From assembly GCF_036248275.1 (NCBI RefSeq), contig NZ_CP109181.1, positions 7,998,001-8,062,000 on the forward strand: DNA of 64,000 nt. Direction: 5' to 3'. Below the pieces are notes generated by a model. It had not been told where the DNA came from. It searched no databases and saw only the letters and a program-made list of their open reading frames with translations. Every line of letters begins with the position of its first letter. Positions within the stretch are counted from its first letter, which is position 1. The DNA comes from Streptomyces sp. NBC_01716. GTDB taxonomy: Bacteria; Actinomycetota; Actinomycetes; Streptomycetales; Streptomycetaceae. Positions 33,713 to 43,126 of the stretch are shown one piece after another. The translations under genes and the position numbers were made by a program.

Positions 33713-35863
33713 GTGTCCGGCAACGAGGGAACTGCGCGCCGCGAAGAGGCGAGTCGCATCTTCGACCACGAGGTCGAACGGATCGCCGTCTCGGCCGGCG
33801 CGCACATAGTGGCGGGCTATCTGGATGTCCCGGAGGAACTGCTCGTCCGTATGACCGTCGTCAGGGGCGTGACGGCGGGCCTGGCCAGGTCCTGGTCCCG
33901 GGTGGCACGGGTGGCGAAGGTGCCGGTGACCGAGGCGGTCATTTCCGGGCGGCCGGTGTGGATCGGCAACCAGCAGGAACTCGCGCGTCGCTTTCCGCGT
34001 ACGGCTCTGTCCTTTCCGTACGACGTCGCCATGTACGTCGCGCCGCTGGTCGACCGGGGCGTGGGCTGGGGCGCTGTGCTGGTGCTGTGGCCGGGCACCC
34101 ACTCGCCGGAACTCTCCGCCGCGGAAGAACGCGAGGTGGACACCTCCTGCCGGCGCGCGGCGAAGGCGCTTCGGCGGGCCGCGGAGGCCGGAGACCCCCT
34201 GCTGCCGAGGTCGGACCCCCTCGCGCTGGACCTTCCGCCCCGAAACCCCGACGCGCGTGCCCGCGTCGTCGACCGGCTTCCCGGCGGCATCGCCGAGCTC
34301 GACCTGAACGGGCACCTGACATTCATCAACGACCGGGCCGCCGAACTCCTCGAACTGGATCGTGGCGAACTGCTGGACCGGAATCCTTTCGAGGCGATCT
34401 CCTGGCTGCACGATCCCGCCTTCGAGAACGCCTATCTGGCGGCGGTCTTCAGCCGTCTCCCCTCCGGTTTCAGGGTCCGCCATCCGGCGGGCCACTGGCT
34501 GTCGGTGACGATGCACGCCGATGACTCGGGGGTCACCGTCAGCGTGGATCCTCTTGATTTCCCCGCCGAAGCCGGGGCGATCTCCACGGATACCGCCTCC
34601 GCCGGTCCCGCCCATGCCGGCACCCTGTTCCATCTGCTGCATCTGGCCTCGGCTCTCGCCGAGGCGAAGACCGTCCAGGAGATCGCCGACTTCCTCAACG
34701 AGCAGATGATGCCCGTCCTCGGCATCCAGGGGTTCGCGCTGATCACCGCGGAGGAGGGCCGGCTGCGAGTGATCGACTCCCGCGGTTTCCTCTCTCCCAT
34801 GGCCGACGACTTCGACGGTCTTCCCATGAGCTCCCGGACCGAAGGAACGCGCATCATCGAAGGCGGGGCCCCCGCGTTCCATTCCGACAGCTCCGATCTG
34901 CTGGAGACCTATCCGGGCATCGAGGCGTACGGGCGCGCGGGCGCTCTCGCCTATCTGCCGCTGACGGTCTCCGGCCGGACGATCGGCGCCTGCGTCCTCG
35001 GATACGAGCGTCCCCAGATGTTCGTACCCAACGAGCGCGCCGAACTCGTGTCCCTGGCCGGGCTGATCGCCCAGGCACTGGAGCGGGCACGCCTCTACGA
35101 CCTCCATGCGGGAGCGGCCCGTGGCCTGCAGGCGGGCCTGCTGCCCAGCTTCCTGCCGCGCGTCGGGAATCTGCGCACCGCGGCCCGCTACCGGCCGGCC
35201 GTGGGCTCCCTGGATGTCGGCGGAGACTTCTACGACCTGATCCGGCTGGACGACGCGAACGTCGCCGCCGTCGTCGGGGACGTGCAGGGGCACAGTGTGC
35301 AGGCGGCAGCCCTGATGGGACAGGTGCGGACCGCCGTGCACACCCACGCGCAGGTCGGCGCGCCACCCGACGAAGTCCTCGCGCGCACCAACCGCCTTCT
35401 GCAGGACCTCAGTACAGAACTGTTCGTCAGCTGTCTCTACGCCCACATAGACCTGCGGCGCGGGCGTGCGCTGCTGTCCGCCGCCGGCCATCTGCCGCCG
35501 ATCCTGCGAGGGCCCGACGGCCGCACGGAGGTGCTGAGACTTCCGCCCGGTCTGCTCCTCGGTGTCGAATCCGACGCCGCGTTCACCACGACCGAGATCG
35601 CCCTGCCGCCCGACAGTCTCCTGGCGTTCTACACCGACGGCCTCGTCGAACGGTCCGGCACGGACCTGGGTGACTCCGTCGACGACCTCGCACGTCGCAT
35701 CGCGCTGGCGCCGCCCGGCCCGTTGGGCAGCCTGTGCGACCGGCTCGTCAAGGACGCCGAGGCGACGATGACGGAGGGGAAGAGCGATGACATCGCACTC
35801 CTGCTGCTGGAGACGGCTGCTGGAGACGGGCCGTTCGACACAGCGGTGACCGGGTTGGCGTAA
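33713..35863 (+). CDS. SpoIIE/RsbU-type PP2C phosphatase with GAF and PAS domains
   Basis: 716 residues from GTG 33713. N-terminal GAF-like domain (about 30-150), PAS domain (about 185-280: LPGGIAELDLNGHLTFINDR), second GAF (about 305-460), then the SpoIIE phosphatase domain (about 480-700) with VGGDFYDLIRLDDANVAAVV and VGDVQGHSVQAAALMG, TDGLVERSG and SDDIALLLLE carrying the metal-binding Asp residues. Such proteins dephosphorylate anti-anti-sigma factors in response to a signal sensed by the GAF/PAS part. The ATP-binding anti-sigma-like gene at 28802 is a possible partner. Confidence 0.9.
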   Translation: MSGNEGTARREEASRIFDHEVERIAVSAGAHIVAGYLDVPEELLVRMTVVRGVTAGLARSWSRVARVAKVPVTEAVISGRPVWIGNQQELARRFPRTALSFPYDVAMYVAPLVDRGVGWGAVLVLWPGTHSPELSAAEEREVDTSCRRAAKALRRAAEAGDPLLPRSDPLALDLPPRNPDARARVVDRLPGGIAELDLNGHLTFINDRAAELLELDRGELLDRNPFEAISWLHDPAFENAYLAAVFSRLPSGFRVRHPAGHWLSVTMHADDSGVTVSVDPLDFPAEAGAISTDTASAGPAHAGTLFHLLHLASALAEAKTVQEIADFLNEQMMPVLGIQGFALITAEEGRLRVIDSRGFLSPMADDFDGLPMSSRTEGTRIIEGGAPAFHSDSSDLLETYPGIEAYGRAGALAYLPLTVSGRTIGACVLGYERPQMFVPNERAELVSLAGLIAQALERARLYDLHAGAARGLQAGLLPSFLPRVGNLRTAARYRPAVGSLDVGGDFYDLIRLDDANVAAVVGDVQGHSVQAAALMGQVRTAVHTHAQVGAPPDEVLARTNRLLQDLSTELFVSCLYAHIDLRRGRALLSAAGHLPPILRGPDGRTEVLRLPPGLLLGVESDAAFTTTEIALPPDSLLAFYTDGLVERSGTDLGDSVDDLARRIALAPPGPLGSLCDRLVKDAEATMTEGKSDDIALLLLETAAGDGPFDTAVTGLA

Positions 35864-35905
35864 AATCGAGCAAAACGTGCACTTACTTCTCTTCGAGGAG
35901 AAAAG

Positions 35906-37507
35906 ATGCCGTCATCTGAAGCGTTCGACTACGTCGTCGTCGGGGCCGGCAGCGCCGGGTGCGTCCTCGCGTCCCGGTTGACGGAGGATCCGGCGGCCCG
36001 GGTGCTGCTCCTGGAGGCGGGCGGCCAGGACACCGATCCGAACATCAAGGCACCGGCCGGACTCGGGCTGCTGTTCCACTCGGAGGTCGACTGGGACTAC
36101 CGGACGGTCGAGCAGGAGGCGGCAGGCCGGACGTTCTACTGGCCGCGAGGGAAGACCGTCGGAGGCTCCTCGTCGACCAACGTGATGATCTACGCCCGCG
36201 GCCAGCGCGAGGACTACGACGGCTGGCGGGACGAGCACCATGCCACCGGCTGGGGCTTCGAGGACGTCAAGCCCTATTTCGTACGGGCGGAGCGGAACAA
36301 CCGGCACGGTCCGCCGGCCCACGGGACCACGGGGCCCTTGAACGTCGAGGACCGGCCCTACTCGCACGAGCTGTCGCGGGCCTGGGTGGACGCCGCCGTG
36401 GACTGGGGGCTGGAACGCGTCGACGACCTCTCCGGCACCTCCCCGCACGGCGCGGGGCTCACACAGGTGACCTGTCGGGACGGCCGGCGGTGGTCGGCCG
36501 CCGACGCCTACCTGCGGCCGGCGCTCGACCGGGAGAATCTGACCCTTCGCACAGGGGCGCCGGCGACGAAGGTGGTGCTTGAGGGCGGCAGGGCGGTCGG
36601 GGTGACGTACGTCCACGACGGCGCCGACCGGTTCGCCCGCGCCGAGTCGGAGGTCGTGCTGAGCGGCGGCGCGGTCAATTCGCCCCAACTGTTGATGCTG
36701 TCCGGCATCGGCCCCGCCGACGCGCTCCGGGAGCACGGTATCGATGTCGCGGTTCCGCTGCCCGGCGTGGGCGGCAACCTTCACGACCATGTCCTTGCCC
36801 CGGTCGTGTGGGAGACCCGGGACACCACCGACGTGATCGTCGACCTGCTGACCCCGGAGAATCTCCAGACGTGGGCCGACACCGGCGAAGGGCCGTTCTC
36901 TTCCAACTACTCCGAAGCGATGGGCTACTTGTCGGTCACATCCGGTGCGTCCCGGCCGGACACGCAACTGACCGGCGGCCCGACCGCGTTCGTCCTGAGC
37001 GGGGACGAGATGCCGGGCCGGCCGGTGTTCACGATGAACGCCACGGCGCTCCAGCCGGGCAGCCGCGGGCGGCTGACGCTCGCCTCCGCCGATCCGGCCG
37101 CGGAACCGCTGATCGATCCGCGGTACTTCACCGACCCCGAGGACGTGTCCACACTTGTCCGGGGTCTGCGCGCCGTCATCGAGATCGGTCAACACGAGCC
37201 GCTGGCCTCGTTCCTGGGCCGCCCCTATCTCCCGGCGAGCGCCGACCTCGCGGCGCTGGACGACGCGGCACTGGCCGACCACGTCCGCGGCTGGAGCGGC
37301 ACCAGCTACCACCCGGTGGGCACCTGCGCGATGGGCGACGGCGAGGCCGCCGTGGTGGACCCCGAGCTGCGCGTACGGGGGGTGGCCGGACTCCGGGTCG
37401 TCGACGCCTCGGTGATGCCGTCCGTCACCAGCGGCAACACCAACGCGCCCACCATCATGATCGCCGAGAAGGCCGTCGACCTGATCCGCGGCTTCCGCGA
37501 CCTTTGA
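35906..37507 (+). CDS. GMC-family FAD oxidoreductase
   Basis: 533 residues with AGGAGAAAAG before ATG 35906. FAD-binding start YVVVGAGSAGCVLASRLTE, GMC signature 1 (GKTVGGSSSTNVMIYARGQ), signature 2 (GAVNSPQLLMLSGIGPA), and the active-site His in GTSYHPVGTCAMG with NTNAPTIMIAEKAVD at the end. The family oxidises alcohols (choline, glucose, aryl and polyethylene glycol types); substrate not assignable. It stands alone between a phosphatase gene and a broken two-component system. Confidence 0.9.
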   Translation: MPSSEAFDYVVVGAGSAGCVLASRLTEDPAARVLLLEAGGQDTDPNIKAPAGLGLLFHSEVDWDYRTVEQEAAGRTFYWPRGKTVGGSSSTNVMIYARGQREDYDGWRDEHHATGWGFEDVKPYFVRAERNNRHGPPAHGTTGPLNVEDRPYSHELSRAWVDAAVDWGLERVDDLSGTSPHGAGLTQVTCRDGRRWSAADAYLRPALDRENLTLRTGAPATKVVLEGGRAVGVTYVHDGADRFARAESEVVLSGGAVNSPQLLMLSGIGPADALREHGIDVAVPLPGVGGNLHDHVLAPVVWETRDTTDVIVDLLTPENLQTWADTGEGPFSSNYSEAMGYLSVTSGASRPDTQLTGGPTAFVLSGDEMPGRPVFTMNATALQPGSRGRLTLASADPAAEPLIDPRYFTDPEDVSTLVRGLRAVIEIGQHEPLASFLGRPYLPASADLAALDDAALADHVRGWSGTSYHPVGTCAMGDGEAAVVDPELRVRGVAGLRVVDASVMPSVTSGNTNAPTIMIAEKAVDLIRGFRDL

Positions 37508-37525
37508 CGGGCTCCCGGGAGTTGC

Positions 37526-38383
37526 TCAGACCGTGAGCCAACCGGGGCTGACCATGCGGTACTCGTACGCCATGACCACGACCTGGGATCTGTCCCGGGC
37601 TCCGAGTTTGGCCATGATGCGGCTGACATGGGTCTTCGCGGTCAGCGGGGAGACCACGAGCTGTGCGGCGATCTCGTCGTTGGTGCGTCCGGCGGCGACC
37701 AGTCGCATGACCTCACGTTCGCGGCCGGTCAGGGCGTCGAGGCGGTGGTCGGGTTTACGGGCATGGTCAGGCCGGCTGGCGAATTCCGCGATGAGCCGGC
37801 GGGTGACGGAGGGGCTGATGAGGGCGTCACCTAGCGCAGCCACCCGTACCGCGTGCAGGAGTTCAGCCGGTTCGGTGTCCTTGACCAGAAAGCCCGTGGC
37901 GCCGGCGCGCAGGGCCCCGTACACGTACTCGTCGAGGTCGAAGGTCGTCAGCATGACCACCTTCACCGCGGCCAGGGCGTGTTTGAGAAGTCCCGTCTGG
38001 CCCACGACGCCTGGCACGCGCGCTCGCCGCGTTGTCGGAGTCATCCAAGTACGTCCGGTCCATCTACGGGGCTGATCCTCCGCCTTGCGATCGCACGCAC
38101 CAGACGCCGTGGGCCCCGCCCGATGGGCGGACGACGCTACTTCTCAAACACGCCCTAACCGCTCGTCGCCGGCAAGGCGGCGAGCGGCTTCGAGCCCGTC
38201 CATGCCGGGCATGCGGATGTCCATCAGCACCACGTCGGGGCGCAGTTCGCGGCAGGCGGCGAGGGCGGCGTGCCCGTCGGCCGCCTCGGCGACCACCCGC
38301 AGGTCGTCCTCGTCGTCGAGGATGCCGCGGATCCCCGCGCGAACGAGGCGCTGGTCATCGACCAGCAGGATCCTGATCATCAA
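37526..38383 (-). pseudogene. NarL-type response regulator split by a MITE
   Basis: Starts at ATG 38383 (MIRILLVDDQRLVRAGIRGI) with phospho-acceptor Asp in DVVLMDIRMPGMDG, down to RLAGDERL. The MITE (37975-38155) intervenes and stops this frame after four codons. The host frame resumes with AAVKVVMLTTFDLDEYVYGA and ends in a complete LuxR-type HTH (LTGREREVMRLVAAGRTNDE, VVSPLTAKTHVSRIMAKLGA). An ATG inside the MITE is in frame with the second half, so a truncated protein with only the end of the receiver plus HTH could be made. Start overlaps the kinase gene by 29 bp. Confidence 0.9.
37975..38155 (+). mobile_element. MITE copy B (181 bp)
   Basis: Perfect 17-bp terminal inverted repeats GGGCGTGTTTGAGAAGT / ACTTCTCAAACACGCCC. 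Aligns, after reverse complement, with copy A at 14129 over 82 bp on one side and 86 bp on the other; the centre differs (13 versus 7 bp). It has no coding capacity for a transposase. The right flank is TA but the left is CA, so the TA duplication seen at copy A is not clean here. The mobilising transposase is not evident in the window. Confidence 0.88.
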
Positions 38384-39530
38384 CTTCTCCGCCGATCGGC
38401 TCGTGGTGCTCGGTGAACGGCAGCTGCGCCCGGACGACGAACCCGCCCGCGCTGCCCGGCTCGGCGCTCAGTGTTCCGCCCAGCGATCGGGCGCGTTCCA
38501 GCATGCCCGCGATCCCGCTTCCCCCGGCACGCCCGGCGAGAGCCGGACCCCGCCCGTCGTCCTGGACACTGAGCACCAGCTTCCTTTCGCCGTAGTGGAG
38601 CCGGATGACGATGTGCCGGGCCTCGCTGTGCTTGACGGCGTTGGTCAGGGATTCCTGCACGATGCGATAGGCGGCGAGGTCCACCGCCGCCGGCAGCGAG
38701 AAGCGGGCCCCGCTCTGCTCGACGCGTACGTCCTGGCCCGCCCGAGCGGCTGAGGAGACCAGGGTGCCGACCCTGGACAGCCCTGGTGAAGGAGTGGTGG
38801 GAGCCTCCTCGTCGACCTGGCGCAGCACCCCGAGGGTGGCCCGCAGTTCTCGCAGGCCCTCCGTGCTGCCCTGCTTGATGACGGTCAGCGCGTCCTCCGC
38901 CTGCCCGGGGTCCTTCGGCAGCCGGTGCAGGGCGGCGGACGCCTGCACGTGGATCATCGACATGCTGTGGCCGATCACGTCGTGCAGTTCGCGGGCGATA
39001 CGCAGCCGCTCCTGCGTCGCTCGCAGCCTGGCCTCCTCCTCGGCGTAGGCGACCCGGCCGTGACGCATCGCGCCCAGGGCCACCACCGCGACCAGCCAGC
39101 CGGTCAGCATGAAGACCGCCGTGCCCTCGACGTCACCGGTGCCGGCCAGAGCCCCCGCGCCCACCCCGATGACCATCGCCGCCGCCATGGCGACCGACGC
39201 CTGGAGCCGCCCCTGGGCCGCCAGCGTGTACAGCACGGCGATCGGGACCACGACGAGCGGGCCGTCGATCGTGCTCAGCAGGTAGTAGACACCCGTGCCG
39301 GTCACCATGAACCAGCCCACCGGCACCGGGTACCGGCGGCGCAGCAGGAGCGCCGAGCACACCGTCGTCGCGACGACCCAGGAGGCGATCAGTGACGCGG
39401 TCCCGTGTCAGTCGGGACCCAGCCGCTGCCCCTCGGCCACCCCTGTCAGCGCCAGCACGCCCAGGGCGAGTGCCCTGTCGGCACGCGGCCCTCCGGGCAG
39501 GCGGAGGCGGGTGACATCGAGGTGGGGCAT
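38355..39530 (-). pseudogene. Sensor histidine kinase with early nonsense codon
   Basis: From ATG 39530 the frame reads VTRLRLPGGPRADRALALGV and EGQRLGPD, then TGA (39408-39410), then HGTASLIASWVVATTVCSAL and on without break. The rest is a membrane domain of several helices, HisKA_3 with phospho-His in RIARELHDVIGHSMSMIHVQ, and a HATPase domain (ESLTNAVKHSEA, DDGRGP, GSGIAGMLERARSLGG). The TGA probably replaces Trp. A shortened kinase could start at GTG 39362, losing the first membrane segment. Paired with the MITE-split regulator downstream. Confidence 0.8.
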
Positions 39531-39747
39531 TGCTTCATTGTGCCTGCGGCGCGATTGGACCCAGGGGTCTATGTCCGCGTTTGCTCCGAGGGTGCGTGCT
39601 GGTGGGGTACGCGGAGGCCCGGCCGGTACATCTGCCGGTGTACGTCGCGGCAACCGCCTCCTGCCGCCGGTGTACGCGGGAGCGCGTCGGGCGGCGCCGC
39701 GGGTAAATGCGTTGCCTCGCGTGATCGCGTGGGCCGATGATCGTGGG

Positions 39748-40656
39748 ATGGCCCCCACTCCCCGCGACGGCCGCGCCGGTATCGACGCCGCCCTGGTGAA
39801 ACGTCTGATCGCCGCGCAGTTCCCCCGGTGGAGCGGACTGCCCGTGACACCCGTGGAGGTCGACGGGTGGGACAACAGGACCTACCGGCTCGGCGACGGC
39901 ATGACGGTCCGGCTGCCCACGGCCGCCGGCTATGTTCCCGCCGTCGCCAAGGAGAACCGCTGGCTGCCCCGGCTGGCGCCCTCGCTGCCCGTCGCCGTGC
40001 CGACCGTGCTCGGCCAGGGAGCCGCCGGTGAGGGTTATCCCTTTCCCTGGTCGGTGCGCGGCTGGCTGAACGGCGAGACGGCGCGGCGCGACCGTATCGG
40101 GGACATGCCCCGGTTCGCCGTCGAGGTGGCCGAGTTCCTGCTGGCCCTCCAGCGCTGCGATGCCACGGACGGACCGGTCGCGGGCGAGCACAGCTTCTAC
40201 CGTGGAGCGCCGCCCGCCCACTACGACGAGGAGACGCGCCGCTGCCTGGCCGCGCTCAAGGGCCATGTGGACACCGACCGCGCTGCCGCCGTGTGGGAAG
40301 CGGCGCTCGCCGCCGAGTGGCACGGGGCGCCCGTGTGGTTCCACGGCGACATCGCCTCCGGCAACCTGCTGGTCGCGGACGGGAAGCTGACCGCCGTCAT
40401 CGACTTCGGTACTGCGGGGATCGGGGACCCCGCCTGCGATCTGGTGATCGCGTGGGGGATGTTCTCGGGCGCCGGCCGGGAGGCGTTCCGGCGGGCGGTC
40501 GGTCAGGACGACGGTGCCTGGGCACGCGCCCGAGGATGGGCGCTGTGGAAGGCACTCCTGGTCCTGTCCGAGACCATCGACACGAACGAGGAGTTGGCCG
40601 CCGTCAACCGTCAGGTGATCGGCGAAGTCCTCGCGGACCACGACGACTTCGCCTGA
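39748..40656 (+). CDS. Aminoglycoside phosphotransferase-like kinase (APH)
   Basis: 302 residues from ATG 39748. The APH/choline-kinase fold shows in VEVDGWDNRTYRLGDGMTVR, the catalytic loop WFHGDIASGNLLVADGKL and the metal-binding VIDFGTAGIGDPACDLVIAW. Most family members in Streptomyces phosphorylate small molecules, some of them antibiotics; resistance should not be assumed. Monocistronic, ending in a strong bidirectional terminator shared with the convergent carboxypeptidase gene. Confidence 0.88.
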   Translation: MAPTPRDGRAGIDAALVKRLIAAQFPRWSGLPVTPVEVDGWDNRTYRLGDGMTVRLPTAAGYVPAVAKENRWLPRLAPSLPVAVPTVLGQGAAGEGYPFPWSVRGWLNGETARRDRIGDMPRFAVEVAEFLLALQRCDATDGPVAGEHSFYRGAPPAHYDEETRRCLAALKGHVDTDRAAAVWEAALAAEWHGAPVWFHGDIASGNLLVADGKLTAVIDFGTAGIGDPACDLVIAWGMFSGAGREAFRRAVGQDDGAWARARGWALWKALLVLSETIDTNEELAAVNRQVIGEVLADHDDFA

Positions 40657-40679
40657 CCGCGGCAGTGCCGCCGACGACA

Positions 40680-40711
40680 ACGGCCGCGCCCCAGTCGCGG
40701 GGCGCGGCCGT
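40680..40711. terminator. Bidirectional terminator, APH / M14
   Basis: A perfect 13-bp stem (ACGGCCGCGCCCC and its complement) with a 6-base loop, between the two convergent stop codons. Confidence 0.85.
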
Positions 40712-40732
40712 CTCAACGAGAGGATCGCCCTC

Positions 40733-42085
40733 TCAGGAGGCGCAGTACTGCGACTCCTTGCCGATGGAGCGGTACATGCAGTCGGCGTTCTCCAGCAGTT
40801 GCAGGACCGCGTCGCGGTTGCGGCTCGTCTCCCGCTCGATCACCTCGTCGGGCGGGTAGAAGCCGCCGCCGCCGGAACTGCCCGGGTACATCTCGAATGT
40901 GTACGCGAACACCTTCTGGCTGCCCCACAGCCAGTCGTCGATCGACCCGTCCGTGATGTACAGGTCGCTCGCCTGCTCCGCGGTGTAGCCGTTGCTCGCC
41001 GCCATCTTCCCGCCGACGGCGGCGAAGGCGTTCCGGTCGTCGAGCGTCATACCGGGAGCGGTGTCGGCGTTCGTGTAGCCGTACGGCCACAGCACCAGTT
41101 CGCTGTACGTGTGGAAGTCGATGGCCGCCTTGAGCTGCTGCTTGCCGCCGACGACCCGGCTGCGCGCGAAGTCCGCGACCACCTTGACCTCAGGCGCGGA
41201 CTCGGCGCGCGCGCCGCGGTACGTCTCCGAGCCGGGGCTGGTGGAGGAGCCGCCGCAACAGCCCCACTGGAAGGCCCAGTTGCGGTTGAGGTCCGTACCG
41301 ATCGCCGAGGAACCGGAGTTGGGCTGGCGGTTCTTGCGCCAGCTGCGGTAGGAGCCGGTGGCGATGTCGTACTCGCCGCCGTCCGGGTTGACGTCCGGGA
41401 CGATCCAGATCTCGCGGTTGTTCAGGGCGTTGGTGACCCGTGAGTCGGTGCCGTAGGTGTCACCCAGCTCCCGGATCAGATACAGCGCCATCTCGACGGT
41501 CAGATGCTCGCGGGCGTGCTGGTGGTGCGTGAAGAGCACCTCGGGCTCGTTCTCGTCCGTCGCCACGTTGTCGCTGATCTTGACCGCGACGATGTCCCGG
41601 CCCTCGTAGCTCTTGCCGATGACGCGCTTGCTGATCAGGTTGGGGTGGGCGGCGATCCGCTGGTCGATCTCGGCGTTCATCTCGGCGTAGTTGTGATAGC
41701 GCGAGTCGGCCGAGGGGAAGTCGAACGGCTCCACGGCCTTGCCGTTCGTTCTGGCGGGCGGCGCGGGCAGCGGGTCGAGCCGGTGGCCGAGCGCGCGCAG
41801 CCGCTTCGCCTGGGAGTCGGTGGCGCTGACGACCGTCGAGCGCGCGCCCGCCTCGTCCACCGACACGCCGGTGGCGGCGATGGCGGTACGGGCCGCTGCG
41901 TCGGCGGCGCCCGGGATCTCGTACTGCCGGATCCGCTCTTCGTCGACGGTTCCGGCCCCGGGCGCGGCCTTCGCGGCAGGCGCCGGGGGAGCGGCCTCGG
42001 CCGTGAACGGGACTGCCACGGCGAGCGCCAGCAGGACCGCGAGGGCGGCGGCCTTCGATCTGCTCTCGCGTATGCGAAGTCGCAT
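40733..42085 (-). CDS. Secreted zinc carboxypeptidase (M14)
   Basis: 450 residues from ATG 42085, behind CCAGGAGAAACACC. Sec signal peptide (AAALAVLLALAVAVPF, cleavage near TAEAA), a propeptide-like region, then the M14 domain. Zinc ligands are HxxE in HQHAREHLTVEM and His in DFHTYSELVLWPYG; catalytic Glu in YTFEMYPG. WIVPDVNPDGGEYD and LNRNWAFQWGCCGGSS are typical of Streptomyces carboxypeptidase T/SG-like enzymes. It trims C-terminal residues from peptides outside the cell. Promoter and 5' leader are recognisable upstream. Confidence 0.92.
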   Translation of the reverse strand: MRLRIRESRSKAAALAVLLALAVAVPFTAEAAPPAPAAKAAPGAGTVDEERIRQYEIPGAADAAARTAIAATGVSVDEAGARSTVVSATDSQAKRLRALGHRLDPLPAPPARTNGKAVEPFDFPSADSRYHNYAEMNAEIDQRIAAHPNLISKRVIGKSYEGRDIVAVKISDNVATDENEPEVLFTHHQHAREHLTVEMALYLIRELGDTYGTDSRVTNALNNREIWIVPDVNPDGGEYDIATGSYRSWRKNRQPNSGSSAIGTDLNRNWAFQWGCCGGSSTSPGSETYRGARAESAPEVKVVADFARSRVVGGKQQLKAAIDFHTYSELVLWPYGYTNADTAPGMTLDDRNAFAAVGGKMAASNGYTAEQASDLYITDGSIDDWLWGSQKVFAYTFEMYPGSSGGGGFYPPDEVIERETSRNRDAVLQLLENADCMYRSIGKESQYCAS

Positions 42086-42146
42086 GGTGTTTCTCCTGGG
42101 TGGGGGGTGTGGGGGGTTCGGCCGCGCCGGGTGGGACGTGGGCGGC

Positions 42147-42173
42147 CAGGTCCTGTTCACCGGACAGGACCTG
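42147..42173. promoter_or_regulatory. Palindrome in the 5' leader of the M14 gene
   Basis: CAGGTCCTGT and ACAGGACCTG form a perfect 10-bp inverted repeat around 7 bases, starting a few bases after the predicted transcription start. It could be an operator or an mRNA hairpin. Confidence 0.5.
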
Positions 42174-42186
42174 ATTGTTCGCGCAC

Positions 42187-42215
42187 ATCGTGGCGGGATG
42201 GCATGGTCCGGTCAA
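42187..42215 (-). promoter_or_regulatory. Promoter of the M14 carboxypeptidase gene
   Basis: Minus strand TTGACC (42210-42215), 17-base spacer, CACGAT (42187-42192). Gives a leader of about 95 bases. The rest of the gap to 42411 has no gene I can support. Confidence 0.6.
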
Positions 42216-42411
42216 GTAACCAACTTCGGCCATCCGTTTGAACCCTCGCGTGGACCCCCGCGCCCCCGGCTCCGACGGCGGAGCCCGCCCGCGACGGCTG
42301 CCGCCGTCGCCGGCACCACCTCCGGGGCGAGCAACGCCGGACACCGCCCCGTGAAGTGGTCCCGGACCCGGGACCGTGGCTGTTCTCGCGGACAGGCTCC
42401 GGGGACGCTTC

Positions 42412-43107
42412 TCAGCGGGTGAGGGCGAGAACCGGGCGCAGGCCCGCCGGGCGCTCCTCCACCGGCAGATGGTCCACGAAGTGGACGGCGCAGCCCAGTT
42501 CGGCCGCCCCGCCGTCCGCCTCCCGGTCGTCCCCGACCATCAGCACGTCGTGCGGATCCTGCCCGATGGCCTCGCAGGCCGCGCCGAAGAGCCGCGGGTC
42601 GGGTTTCTGGACGCCGTGCTCGTACGACAGCACATAGGCGTCCACGAAGTCGTCCAGGCCGTGGGCGCGGAAGACCGGACGCAGATCCCAGCCGATGTTG
42701 CTGATGACACCGACGCCGATGCCCTCACGCTTCAGGGTGCCGAGCACCTCCGCGGTGTCCGCGTACGGCCGCCAGGCGTCCGGCGTCCGGTGCCGTTCGT
42801 AGAGCGCGTCGTACAACCGGGGGTCGGGGAGGTCCACCTGCCGGGCGAGGCCGGTGTACACGGCCCTGTGCCGCTCGGCGCTCTCGTCGCGCGTGGCCCA
42901 CAGCCCGGCCAGATCCGGCGGCAGTTGCTGCGGCGACGACCCGCCGGGCAGGGCGCCCGCGACGGCCAGCCGAACCGCGTACCGCCGGACCTCCTCGGGC
43001 GGCACCGGAACACTCAACTCGTCGAGTACGGCCCGGAGCCAGGAGCCGGCCGATTCGATACGGAACAGTGTCCCTGAGAAGTCGAAAAGCACACCCTTGA
43101 TCTTCAT
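42412..43107 (-). CDS. HAD-family hydrolase
   Basis: 231 residues. Motif I is LFDFSGTLFRIE (nucleophile Asp; the usual second Asp is Ser, as in several HAD subgroups), motif II VGVISNIGWDLR, motif III Lys in GVQKPDPRLFGAAC, motif IV VLMVGDDREADGGAAELG. Predicted phosphatase or dehalogenase-type hydrolase of unknown substrate. Same strand as the PAP2 gene upstream, 19 bp away. Confidence 0.88.
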   Translation of the reverse strand: MKIKGVLFDFSGTLFRIESAGSWLRAVLDELSVPVPPEEVRRYAVRLAVAGALPGGSSPQQLPPDLAGLWATRDESAERHRAVYTGLARQVDLPDPRLYDALYERHRTPDAWRPYADTAEVLGTLKREGIGVGVISNIGWDLRPVFRAHGLDDFVDAYVLSYEHGVQKPDPRLFGAACEAIGQDPHDVLMVGDDREADGGAAELGCAVHFVDHLPVEERPAGLRPVLALTR

Positions 43108-43126
43108 GGCCCCGATCCTTGCCGGG

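Noticed and set aside
39748..40656. Aminoglycoside resistance gene
   Set aside because: APH-fold proteins are abundant in Streptomyces with many substrates; there is no transfer signature or resistance cluster.
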